This document shows positions 48,564 through 59,819 of a stretch of 64,000 bases of DNA, piece by piece. Position 1 is the first letter of the stretch; each line of letters starts with the position of its first letter. The stretch spans positions 62,001 to 126,000 of the forward strand of contig SWDT01000037.1 in assembly GCA_009193035.1 (NCBI GenBank), written 5' to 3'. A model generated the notes under the pieces. The model had not been told where the DNA came from and did not search any database. It saw only the letters and a list, made by a program, of their open reading frames with translations. A program made the translations under genes and the position numbers. The stretch comes from Halicephalobus mephisto (lineage: Eukaryota; Nematoda; Chromadorea; Rhabditida; Panagrolaimidae).

Positions 48564-49375
48564 CGATAATCTTTCAATGATCATTGCATCTTCCACGTAT
48601 TAAGTTACTATGATATCATGATCAATTTTCATTTTAACGTTTTTATCTATCGCCACATCTTATTGGGCGTTGGCTATATTTTATCTCTTATGCGGGGTCC
48701 TGCATTCATTAGATAATGCTCAAAGTTCACTTTCAGATTATTTTTCGGTAAACATATTACAGTAAATTGGCAATACCTTCTTACATTTTTACTTTCCTGA
48801 ATTACATTGTAATGCAACAACTACTTTCTTGTTCGTACACTTATTGAAGTTATCCAATTTCTTGTTCACAGTCTGATTTCGTATTCAATCAGAGTTATTA
48901 CTTTGTGCATATGCAAGGTTAATTCTATCGTGGGCAATTAACTGCTCATCGTTTAGGAAAAAGTATAGTTCTGCTTATTTGCTTAATAACTGCAATAAAT
49001 AGTAACCTACTTTCATTTTGGAACCAAAACTGTTTCATGATACCGTATCTTTAAAATAAGCGTAGGATTTTTCTTATCCTTTTTTGATCATTCCCCCATT
49101 CAAGAACCACTTTATTTCCGTATTATAGTTTATGGCAAACCAATCCTTTATTGAATACGCCCAAAGTAATCCATTGTATGATACAGTTATCTTCTTCCGT
49201 GTTATCAATTTTTCATCACAGGAAAGGGTAAAAGATTGAAAGGTTGAAAGGCTGAAAGATCCCCGTATGTCAACTTAGTGGATGACTATTAGCCATGGAT
49301 ACGGAAACGGATTAGAATGGTCTGGTCATTGATGTTGACATTGGTCTCTGTCGAGTTTTTAGTTCTGAAGCGTTT
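48564..49375. other. Spacer without a supported gene
   Basis: 810 bp, AT-rich. A short repeat 'aaaggttgaaaggctgaaag' lies near 49237. Nothing else is seen. Confidence 0.45.
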
Positions 49376-50084
49376 TTAGCATATACTTCTGGCTCTCTTC
49401 ACTCTGTGCAGGTTCTGACGCAACTCTTCTAGGGTTTGGACCACTTTTTTACCTCCACACAGTACCGTATATATCCATTGTCTTCCATACTTGGCAATGT
49501 CTGCGCTGAGCGATGCATGGGACATCCGCGGGTTTAAACTATAGCTTTCCGAATGACAGGTAATCTTCACTACTACTGAGCTATCTGTACATTTATCACG
49601 AGAAATTCCCTGCAAAAATCAGGAATCGGGGTTTCACTGGATAGAATTGTGAATTCGATGTGCATGACTGTGAGAATAATCGTTGCATAATCAATTCTAC
49701 TTGTATTGACAAAGTTGCCGGATACGACTGTCTTTTTCCCGAGGATAGATTCGGTATGTTCTGTCAGTAGGAAAATCGTTGTTTGAAGAGCAATCCATGT
49801 GTTCACGGTGATTGCTGCTCTATATTTAGTGGTTCCATAAAATACCTCTGCCAGATCGGATTCACTGTGAGTTATTTTGAAATTTAATGATTTAATTTCA
49901 TATATCCAATTTAGAGATTTAATTGTGATCAGAACATGAATGAATGCAACTCGAATTTCTGTAGAGAACATCGTAAACGCATTACTTCTTTCGGGAGCTA
50001 TAAATGCGCATTCTCAAGAAGATACTATGACCAAAGCAATGCGGAAACCAAAAAGAACATAAGGATCTTCTTTGTCTTCTGCAT
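49376..50084 (-). CDS. Putative small secreted protein, unrecognised; middle splice uncertain
   Basis: Exon 1 (50026-50084, minus) encodes a signal peptide, MQKTKKILMFFLVSALLWS. It joins in phase, by a GTATCT donor and a CTCACAG acceptor at 49865, to an exon starting YESDLAEVFYGTTKYRAAIT. That exon stays open to 49573. The last exon starts at 49609 after TTTTTGCAG (GISRDKCTDSSVVVKITCHS) and ends RVKRARSIC at 49376. It needs phase 0, which donors at ACA/GTCATG (59-bp intron) or TTT/GTCAAT (101-bp intron) would give. Neither donor is strong. The mature chain would be about 120-145 residues with a few Cys and no further helix. The phase-consistent signal exon is the best evidence for a gene. Confidence 0.4.
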
Positions 50085-50992
50085 ATTTATGTACGATATT
50101 ATGCCGATTGGTGTTGTCGTCTGTGCCTTCTACTTCAAATCCGGCAATAATTTTTGCTATAAAAATAATGATAAACCCGAATTGTTTGCTGTGTGTGGGA
50201 AATAAAATTGCTGGTAAACAATTTCGCTATTTAAAATTTGTCAAACATAGTCTGAAAAGTAGACATTAAAAACCCATATTGTACATAATTTATTCGTAGT
50301 CAGCTAAAAGAAATAATGAATTTGCACGAAAAACTTATTTAAAATAAAAAAGTTGTATTAAATTAAAATATCTTTTCAAACATACTCTGTCCGGCTTAGA
50401 ACGTCGACAGAAACAATTAACAGCTTGTGTGAAAGATGTCACCAGAATTAAGATCTAATTTTGTTCATATTCATTGTTATTGTCTTTATTTTTCATTAAT
50501 CTCAATAATTTTTTCTGTTTGATCCTTTCACGAAATTTGATAAATACTTGAATAAAACAATAGGATGGTGTAGTCTCGCAGATGATACTTGCGTCTGTAG
50601 ATTATTCAAATATAAATCTCAAAGATGATGCCTAAATATTGTACAATGTAATTCTTAATTTTAAAGAATTTTTACAAAAAATATGTATGATCATCTAACC
50701 TTAGAGTTTAATCCGCTTTGGGGATCTCTCATTTTATTTCCCAATGTAAAAGGAACAACATATATTATTGTAAACAAAATTTGCGCTGTGTTTCAATAAC
50801 ACTCCAATTGTCTTGAACAACTGCTGACCCATGTTGCGGAAAAAATCAGGCGTTAGAAGAACGAGTTTTTCATCAATGTGTTCAGACTAAATTCGATTGT
50901 TATCGACTGTTTTTAACTTTGACAACCATTGTTCATTCTCGAATTTCGGTTTTGAGTTCATAATACTTTTTTATAATTTGGTTTTACAGAAC
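50085..50992. other. Spacer upstream of member F
   Basis: Open frames near 50.0-50.2 kb on the plus strand are antisense to the signal-peptide exon and are not taken as genes. The conserved block at 50852-50889 is listed separately. Confidence 0.45.
50852..50889 (+). promoter_or_regulatory. Conserved upstream block of member F
   Basis: GTTAGAAGAACGAGTTTTTC then ATCAATGTGTTCAGACTA, ending 103 nt before the ATG. This plus-strand copy is more diverged than those of C, D and E, but order and position are kept. Confidence 0.55.
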
Positions 50993-51749
50993 ATGTTTAA
51001 TCCAAAGTACCTAGATACGGTAATACCTGAATACCTAGGCTGTTACGAAATCCATGTTAGAGTATGTCATCTCAATATTTTACACTTATGGACTGAAAGT
51101 ATGTTTTAGAAACTGGCCAGTATCATTGCTATAGGGTGTTTATTCTTCCGTATTTGTTACATCCCGATAATCATCAAAAGTCAATTCTGGCTCTATATTC
51201 CATTTATTTTGGTTGCTTCTCTGGCTGACATTGCCGTTCTTCTGGCAGACAAGTTCGAAAAGCCAGTTCTCTACCGGCCGTTCCTTATTATCAATGTGAG
51301 GAATATGACGAGTAAATATTTGTTTTTATGAAAGTAAAAGTTTTCAGGGAGTGTTATTGATAGTTGGGATACTAGAAATCGTAGCTCTTACAAGTTTCAT
51401 TTCTCATCTCCCGATGATCATCAGTAAATTTGGTTTTTATAAAAAAAGTGACTCAAATTCTTTTATTCTGAATATTTTTTTGGATTACGCCGGTTATGAA
51501 AAAAGTTAGTGAACATTTTCTGAGAATTCAGTTTTGATTCCTTTTCTAGGTATGTTATTCATACTAAGTATGATATTAATCCTCCTGGTTGTCGTTGAAG
51601 CCATTAAAATCTACTACTGGGACGTTGTTCACAGAGCTCAAGCATACATGACTGCTGAAGTGGTTTCGAAAGGCATCCAGAAGAATGGTGATGTAGTCGA
51701 ATGGAATCCCATTTATTTGCAGAATTTTGCCCATTCTAATTACATTTAG
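50993..51749 (+). CDS. LAPTM-like family, member F
   Basis: Exons 50993-51061, 51110-51295, 51348-51504 and 51550-51749 (69, 186, 157, 200 nt) join in frame to 203 residues. The N-terminus is MFNPKYLDTVIPEYLGCYEI with HVR at the exon end; signatures are LLADKFEKPVLYRPFLI and YYWDVVHRAQAYMTAEVVSK. The tail is longer than in other members (DVVEWNPIYLQNFAHSNYI). It is the first gene of the rightward arm. The ATG follows a ttttacag acceptor, so it may be trans-spliced. Confidence 0.75.
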
Positions 51750-54525
51750 AAGACTATTGAACAAGTTAATAACCAAAGAATACTTCAAGTTTTATTCGTG
51801 ACTGGATCAAGATCTGTTCTTTCGGAGATTCCACTTCTTTCCCTATGTATATCTCAAGTGATAACTTCAAAATGAATAATGTTTGATTCATTTTCAAACT
51901 GTTAATTTGAATATAGATCCTAGAACAACGATAACATTTATGTTTATGTATGCGTCATGTATCTACTTTGACTATATTTTCATTACAAGCACAACTTTCA
52001 CTCACAAACTGTAGAACGGGACTTTCATTCATTTTAATTTGATTGAAATGTTGTTCAATTTTGGTTTTAAGATAGGTGCAAATTGCAATGAATCTTTGAA
52101 AACTAATGCAAAATAATTAAGTTTTACATAAAATTAAGGTAAAAAATAACTGGAAAATTTGTTCAATGGTTTCCAAATAGAAATTATACTACTTTGCCAA
52201 TAGGTAACCAAGTTGAAGTTGTCCGCAGAGCCTGAGCTTCCATGATCACTGAAGTCATTTTTGGACAAACTCGACAATTTTCTGATTTAAATAGATTCAC
52301 GATTCCTCAGATGCCCACTTTTGGAACCAAACTGGATGTAAGGTGTTGATAATTGACGTCGTAGTCGAGGAATGAATCAAGCATTGTTCCTGATGAGACT
52401 AATATTTCTTTATGAGGAAAACTTTTTCTTTTGCATTCTTCAACAGCACACACGGGTACCTATCTTGACACGAACAATGCTTAGTGTTCTTAAATCGTAA
52501 GCATGGCTACTGTCCCGATAATAATATGAATATATATGTATTCATTTGCCATGCCCTGATCTTAATAATAAAATGATTTTTCCTATAGAAATAAAGGGAA
52601 AACTTGTCAACGCAATGAAAGATGGTAGTAGTGGAGAACGGCAGATGAATCATCAATGCAAAAGAGGCAAGCAGACCTCTACCCTTCATTATGTGCTTGA
52701 TTCACGTTTTGTGTTTATCGTAATTATATAATACTTCTAAATAATCGTAATGTATTATGTTTTATATCTTGCCTTACTGCATTTGTTATAATTATCACTT
52801 TCTTGATTTAATTACCCAAGTTTGAGGGCAATAAAGAGACCGATACAAATCAGTAGTAAGAGGGATTACTATGTTTAAATTATTTTGCTTTTTAAGATTT
52901 TATTGATATGCATCATTATTCGGAAAGAGAATATCTAAGCTAGCAAGATCCAGAAAATAATGTTATATATAAAAAATCAAAGTAAAATTGCTGATCTTGT
53001 GATATTTCAAAATATCATCAAAATTTCGGTTAAAAACCATGAAACCGGCACTTGTTTTAATTTTAATTGAAATTCTGTTACACTTTTATCTTTATATTGT
53101 TAAGATCATTACAGAATGAAATAGTACTTATATAAAAATAACAGTAATTCGATTTCTCCTAACATTAAAGTTTAAAAAATACTGAACTTAGATGTTAAAC
53201 TGATGATTCTTGAAAGCATTTTTCAGCTAATGATCTAAACTTTCGAAAGTGATCTCAGAATAGATCTGAAATGACGTGAGTTTTAGTTTTTGGTTCAGAG
53301 ATTATCTTTGTTTTAAAAATAAATAAATTAAGTATCGTCGACCACGTTCAAGATGATTAAACATTTTGATCGCTTGCTTTTCATTCTCAGTTGGCTTTTG
53401 CCAGACCGAGTGCATCCATTATCCCCGATGACGACATGATCGAGTTATTGGATTTTAAAACGTCTGTTGTTTGCGTCATAAAAAGGAAGGTTTCTCGATT
53501 ATATAAACAAGTATAATTGGCACTGATAAATATACTTCCATTCAAAATAAAAAAATATATCTTCCTTTTATCTTGATTAAAAATTGTTTTGAGTAAACTA
53601 TATTTGATTTTTCTGTTTCCAAATTTTTTCATTTTTCTAATTCCGTTTGTAATTATCAAAAAGGTTTAATAAAAATTACCATTACTTCTATTTATGCTTT
53701 ATTTTCGTTATTTAACTTTGTGGAATCATTTTGTATTAAATAAAGCAAGATGTAATTGTAAATTTTCCAAATTCTGATGTTAAATATTTCCTTTAAATGT
53801 TTCGAGTGAAGTAATTTCAAGAGTTCGAAGACTCTGAAGATAGTATTATATATATATAAATTGCTCCGATATAAATTCTGAAAATTATTAGCAAATTCTT
53901 TAAGATGCATGTAGTAAAGAAAAGTTCCTGTGATGTGTGCCACCTTGGAGTTCCGTGATCTGGTGGAAAACTATCGGCTCTTACTGTTTAGTTACTTCGA
54001 AGCATGTTTATCTTAATTTAAATCTAAAAAAATAGGAAAGATCCTCGTTTGACAGGAACCAACATTAAACCGAGTCAGAGATAGTTTTTGTCATGCTCTT
54101 TTTGACACTTTAGTCTCGTCTCTTATGCGTCAGCTGACTAGACTAAGTTTTAGACTTTTTTTCAAACCCTTGGCGGTTCAATTCCATCTTTTATGCCTAC
54201 ATAAAGACATTCTCATAAAGCTTCTGCAACAAAGCAGCTATAGTCAATATAGCTCTGAGATGTTGTTAGTCTTGGGAGATTCCCAAGCGTTCAAACATCA
54301 TTTGGTTTTGTTTGTATTTTTAAACACTTAAATTCTAATTTAGTAGTAGTTTAATCTTTTTTGAATATTTCTATATTATTTCGCAACACGAAATTAATAT
54401 TAAATAATCCCTCATTAATGTTCTCCATTAAAATTTGACTGTTCTCAAATATTTTAAATTTCAGAATTTGAATTTTTTAGCTATTTCGAAATTATTTTAC
54501 TTTTAAAAATTAAATTTTACAGAAA
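51750..54525. other. Spacer between members F and G, with one relic
   Basis: Apart from the relic at 52200-52290, no gene or clear repeat is supported. Open frames at 53.4-53.9 kb (minus) and 54.1-54.3 kb (plus) lack introns, homology or composition that would support coding. Confidence 0.45.
52200..52290 (+). pseudogene. Relic of a LAPTM-like last exon (member H)
   Basis: The frame from 52212 reads VEVVRRA, a TGA stop, then ASMITEVIFGQTRQ. This matches the family's exon 4 motif (member F: WDVVHRAQAYMTAEVVSK), with the Gln codon turned into a stop. No upstream exons could be recognised, so it is a broken fragment in the same orientation as F and G. Confidence 0.6.
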
Positions 54526-55244
54526 ATGTTCCACCAAGAGCATCCAGACATAATGAAACGCGAATACCAAGCATGTTGTAACATCCATGTTAGAGTATGT
54601 TATTTCAACATTTGATGATTATTTATTAAAACTTTTTAGAAACTTGCTAGTATCATCGCTATCATCAACTTATTCATCTGTGGTTTTTACATTTTATTAG
54701 TTATCAGTGATCATTGGTTCCTAGTTTTTGGGATCCTGATTTTTTCCCTTATTTTTGTTTTCATTCTTTTGGCAGACAAATATGAAAAACCGGGCTTCTA
54801 TCTTCCTTTCCTCATCATATATGTAAGTAATATGGTTGGTGAATAATTGTCCTTATAAAACATTCCAGGCAATTCTACTCATCCTAGGGATAGTTAAGAT
54901 CGTATCTTTTGCGGTTTTAATTTTTATTAATTACACAATATTTACCGACCTCATTGAAAAAGAAAAAAACAACACAGAAACTCAAATTCCAACCGATTTG
55001 TTTGATAATTCGAATAACCAAACAAGTTAGTGAACATTTTCCGAGCATTTAATTATCTTTTCTTTCAGTAATGATAGCTTTATCAATCATCCCATTAGTC
55101 ATTATGATCATCATGGAACTCATCGAATTCTACTGTTGGATCATTGTCAAAAAAGCCCGAGATTACATGATTACTGAAATTACTTGTAAAAATATCCAGA
55201 ACAATTATGACACAGTCGAATACTGTAGTGCCTCCAATCCCTAA
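54526..55244 (+). CDS. LAPTM-like family, member G
   Basis: Exons 54526-54594, 54640-54822, 54869-55025 and 55069-55244 (69, 183, 157, 176 nt) join in frame to 194 residues. The N-terminus is MFHQEHPDIMKREYQACCNI with HVR at the exon end; signatures are LLADKYEKPGFYLPFLI and CWIIVKKARDYMITEITCKN. The luminal loop is acidic and Asn-rich (EKEKNNTETQIPTDLFDN). The ATG follows ttttacag, as in F. The conserved upstream block found in C-F was not recognised here. Confidence 0.75.
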
Positions 55245-56714
55245 TTTAGTTCAACAAAATTGGAATTCAAAAGTTACAAGTTGATTTCATAATCTAAAAA
55301 TGAATCAAGCATTATCTGTGGTAAAATCAATGTTTTGTGATTCGACGATTCTTTAATCTCCATTTTCCAAAGACTTGTTTCAAATAATAATCTTCACACA
55401 AATGATGATTGATGCATTCTTCGATCATTATATTAATTATCATCTCAATGAAATTAAACTATATATCTTTATGTATTTATTTGTCTTATTAGAATTGTCT
55501 GTCGTTTATCGAATAGTAATTCAAAAAATAATTGTTTATATCTAACTGAAATAACTCGATCTCTATATGATTGAGTTTGTTCTTGCTGCTCACAACAGAA
55601 TCTCCATGTGGAGCGTTCTTGGGCTTGTCTTATCCGTGTTGTTCTATGAACTGTTATCCTTTTCGTCTTTAGCCTTAAGGTGTTCCTAAGTCGCCCTGAT
55701 TGTCGTCGAAATTGCTGGTTTTTGATCTGAGATCCTTCTAAAAGTTTGTCGAAAGGATCTGATCCTGAGGCCCAGTCATTTGCTGTTGTTTAAACTTATT
55801 TGAACCCGAATAATAAAATGGATTCGTTTCCAAAGATTCTTTTTTTGAAGGAAATGGAAGTCAAATCTTTGTATTTTTAGGACTTTATAATATATATCAT
55901 TATCTAGAGTAAAATATTTGTATTGTTAAAATCCATAATTGAAAGAAATCCAACAACTGAATCAAAAATGTCGATTTAACAGTATTTCAGTTAGGAATTC
56001 AATTTATTTATAAACTAAAAAAATTCCATTTCAGATAGAATTCTATTTATTTTTATATTTTTGGACCATTGTAAGTTGATATAGATAATGATATAAAAAT
56101 AACACACAATTAAGTGAAAATAAAAAACTTTGAAAAAGTTTGTTCAATGGTCCAAAACGAGAACTAGGTCCTTGTATTGGAGTACAATCAGACTGGAATT
56201 TCTCTAAAGTACACTAACTTTGTAAAACATTATTATAGCATATTTACTAGAATGAAGGATATTTTTCATGATAGGTAGACAGAACATAAATATGATTGAA
56301 ATGTGAGGGATTCTAAAAGATATTTGTTTTATTCCTAAATAGTCTGATAAATAATGTAAAACGAAAGGTTTATCGATCTTAATACTTTGTTCGAAATTAC
56401 GGAATGCTAAAAATCTTTAAAAATCAATAATTTCAAAGAAATCATCCGGACTTTGAAGGTATGTATAAAAAACCAAAGATACAAAACTTCTTACAAACTT
56501 TTTAGAGAATTAAGATTAATACAAGTATATTTTATCCTCATCAGACACGTTTTCAGAGATGTATTACATCATATCTCAATCCTCAAATACCGTAGTAAAA
56601 TACAAAAGAAACATCATATAGAAAAATTAATTTTGTCGTTTATGTTTCGAATTGAAAATATATTCTTTATTACGTCATTAATTATTAACATTATTAACTT
56701 AAAGACGATCAATT
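55245..56714. other. Spacer with one long open stretch, otherwise nothing seen
   Basis: 55452-55790 (minus) stays open for about 110 codons in one frame without a start codon (for example TANDWASGSDPFDKLLEGSQ) and is less AT-rich than its surroundings. No homology is recognised; it could be an old mobile-element remnant. The rest is AT-rich. Confidence 0.35.
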
Positions 56715-57966
56715 TTATTTTTTACCGTATCCGCTGTAGCCTCCAGAACTTCCCCCACCAGTATGATAGTCGCTATTGTAAGAAGGATAATTGACTTCTG
56801 TTTGTTCTGGGATCCTTGGTTGAACTCCTGGAGACACCAGAATGACGGAATCGACGTTTTGACATACGCATGTTCCGGGGCTGCCTGGAGGACCTTCAGC
56901 TCCAGATGGGCCTTCGGGACCTGGGTATCCCTGCTCTCCGGGTTCTCCAGTGGTTCCTGGCCATCCTCTTTCACCTTGGGGTCCTGTTGAACCTGGACGT
57001 CCTGGAAGACCAGGAATGCCGGGAGGACCGACAGGGCCTGGTGGTCCTGGATCGCCTGGGGGACCTGGAAATAACTCTTAGATTGATCCTTACTTATAGT
57101 TTTACCTTCTTTGACATCACCAGAGGGAGTTTCTCCTTTGTCTCCAGGAGCGCCGGGAGCTCCTTTGAAGCCCGGCATTCCAGGAGGACCGGGCTCTCCG
57201 GGTTCTCCGTCATCGCCGTCTTTTCCTTTTTCTCCGTGGGCTCCGATTGGTCCAGGATCTCCGGGGAAGCCTGGCCATCCTTTGATTCCTGGGGCTCCTT
57301 AAAAGTTGAAATTTACAAAGGAAAAGTAAATCTAAAAATACCTCTAGGACAAGGTCTACATGGTGGAGGTTCTCTCTGGGTCATGATCGGACAAGTTTGA
57401 TTTGGAGAAGTTCCGGGAATGCCTGGCTTACCGGCAGGACCAGGAATACCAGGTTTTCCAGCAGCTCCAGCAGGTCCTCGGGGACCTGGAGGTCCAGGAA
57501 TACAACATCCAGGACATTCTTGTTCCACTGGGGTTCCCTGAACAGCATCATCACCTCCGTATCCTCCTTCGATGCCTGAATCATGAGGCGAACCTCCTTG
57601 GTTATATTCTGAGTCTCCTCTCGAGCCATAAGGATGATCTCCCTTGGCTCTGTATCCTCCATAATCCTGTCGACGGAATCTCGTGGAGTTTCTGGTGTAG
57701 AGTTCCCTTCCTACAGCGAGTTCATACAGTGCTTGTTCGTTTGATTTCTGAAAACATATTTGATGATTATTTTAAGTTTCTGGACTTACTTCGCAAAACG
57801 TCATTTCGTTTCTGACGTATTCTAACGTCGTGGCGACATTGTTGTACATAACGGGGAGGGCGAGACAGATGATTAAAAGCGAACATCCACTAAAGAGAAT
57901 CTGTAGGCCTGTAACATACTGGTATATCCGTTCCCGTCTCCACGGGCTGTCCTGAGGGGATGCCAT
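56715..57966 (-). CDS. Cuticle collagen, possibly DPY-2/DPY-10 type (paralogue 1)
   Basis: Exons 57790-57966, 57342-57747, 57106-57297 and 56715-57064 (minus) join in frame to 374 residues. The cytosolic start ([18 protein letters not shown]) leads into a membrane segment ([18 protein letters not shown]) and the collagen N-domain with FCE at the first junction. [10 protein letters not shown] is the probable subtilisin processing site. [14 protein letters not shown] opens the triplet region and [12 protein letters not shown] interrupts it. The main Gly-X-Y block runs from [16 protein letters not shown] through GPPGSPG, with an interruption at [14 protein letters not shown]. The tail contains CVCQNVDS and ends in Gly/Ser/Tyr-rich sequence with GKK. 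The paralogue at 60361-61585 shares these landmarks. In C. elegans the dumpy collagens dpy-2 and dpy-10 are neighbours, which suggests but does not prove the identity. Confidence 0.88.
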
Positions 57967-58945
57967 GGACTTCTGGAGTTGTCCTTGAATCTGTTCCTTT
58001 AGACCAGAAACGTCGGAATGCTGAGCCGCAGAGCGGCGGAGAGTCTTCTGAAGGAGAACTGAGCTCGTAAGAAGCCCGACGACGACGGATTCTGAGTTTT
58101 GATAAAAGAGACAAAAATTTGGAAACCTTTGATGGATTTCTGAAAGTTCTATTTTCATCAGATAAACTTTTACAGAAGGTTATAGAATCTAATGAACAAG
58201 TTCAAAATCTTCGATCATCTTACGGGAGTTTTTGGAGTCTTCTAGAATCTCGTGAAATTTTTTTGAATTCTTCAGAATCCAATTGAAACTTTCGAAAATG
58301 TCCAATTTTCAGTCGTTTCTAGAATTCAATAAAAACTCTGGGACTTTAAAAACTAAGTGGAAGTTTTTGGAACATTCCAGAATCCGATGAATATTCTTAA
58401 AACCGTCTGAAATCGGGATTCCCGAATTTCCAGAAAACTCCAAAAACGCGTCTCGAAATGGTTTCGTAACAAATTTCATTCCTAATTCGTAAAAATCGCA
58501 ATTATCGGCATTCGGAAAAGTTTTATTTTCAAAAACTTACACTTTATCAGCACCGTTTTCTTCTTGATGGACAGGTTGATGAACAGACGGAATGGGTTTG
58601 AGGACTTCGTTCCCGTTCTCGTCCAAGTTACCCGACGGTACTCTCTGAAATATTTACGTTAAAAAAAACCAAAATTAATTGGATGGATTGGAAATTTCAG
58701 GAAAGACGGACCTCGATGGCCTCGATTCCGTCAATCAGCGGCGGTGGCTCTGTGGTCGGAAGAGCTGGGGGAATATCTCGTTCAAGTTCGTCTTGGGTCT
58801 TCAAAGTCAGCTCAGAACAAGTGATGGGCATCGAGATCGGGCGTTTCTCGACAGACACACTGAGATTGGGGTCACCTACTTGGAATTTGACTGATAATCG
58901 GGTCGGAGAAGTTTCTTCAGATCCGCTGAAATTGACACAATTCAT
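57890..58945 (-). CDS. Possible short gene upstream of, and overlapping, the collagen start in another frame
   Basis: Three segments (58712-58945, 58541-58644, 57890-58091, minus) join with good splice sites, including a GTGTAAGT-type donor, to 179 residues. It opens MNCVNFSGSEETSPTRLS, is Pro/Ser-rich (DIPPALPTTEPPPLIDGIEA; PIPSVHQPVHQEENGADK) and ends in a basic stretch (IRRRRASYELSSP...). The last segment covers the collagen's ATG (57966) in another frame and stops inside its membrane-segment codons. It may be a real overlapping gene, a 5' extension of the collagen disguised by a one-base error, or a spurious join. A TTTCAG sits inside the first codons, so an acceptor there could remove the proposed ATG. 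Confidence 0.35.
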
Positions 58946-59450
58946 TCACAAAGATACTTTCTTATGGTTTTACACATCAATTATCATAAAAACGCGAAAA
59001 AAAAATCTTTGTAGATAAAAAAAGGAATTCGAAAAATCATGGATGACTGTGATGTAATTTGTTTTTGATTGATTTCGATGTTTATTGAATTGGATATTTT
59101 GAAATTACGGTACATGAAATAGTAAGATTAAAGTCAAAATATTTTAAAAAATATTAAAATTGTATTAAAATTTACTGTGAAAGAAAGCGAAATGATTTTT
59201 ATTCGATATATGTCAAAATTAATTTTTTATGATGTATAAAATAGTAAAATTGTAACAAAAAAGTAAAAATAAACTATAAAAGTTAATTTCGAGGTTTATT
59301 ACGAGCAATTTTAAAGTAATTTGATGTTGATAGATGCAGTAATTTATGCTATTAAAAGTTTTTAATTTTAAAAAAATAATGTTAAAAATTCAGAAATTAA
59401 CCATATAAATTAATTTCAAAGTTCATAGATAATACGAAAATTATTAAATG

Positions 59451-59600
59451 TGCACAAAAAAATACAACTTTTGGTTTAATAAAAAGCGGAATTTGTTATT
59501 ATTGCAATTTTTGTCATAAATACAAAATATTCATAAAAATATGACAATTTTGTTCCATTTCGTAATTGTTACGGAATCAAAAGTTACACTTTTTTGGGTG
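59451..59600. repeat. MITE copy 2 of the 29.7-kb family
   Basis: The left end is tgcacaaaaaaatacaactt and the core is acaaaatattcataaaaata. The right arm gttacacttttttggg is diverged. Confidence 0.7.
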
Positions 59601-59657
59601 AAGAAAAAACGAAACGTCTTTATTATCACAGATATGCAAAAGGTTCTTATTACTACA

Positions 59658-59819
59658 TACAAAAAACGTAACTTTTGGTTCAATAAAACTGCAAATCATC
59701 ATTTTTGCTTGTAATTTTTGTCATAAATACAAAATATTCATAAAAATGTGACAATTTTGTTACATTTTTGTTATATTTCGCAATTATTACAGAACCAAAA
59801 GTTATGCTTCTTTTGTGTA
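59658..59819. repeat. MITE copy 3 of the same family
   Basis: Ends are tacaaaaaacgtaacttttg and, reversed, tacacaaaagaagcataact. The core is shared with copies 1 and 2. It lies 57 bp from copy 2 in the same orientation. Confidence 0.7.

Noticed and set aside
54125..54331. 68-codon frame before member G
   Set aside because: No supporting splice sites or similarity; the frame is short and isolated.
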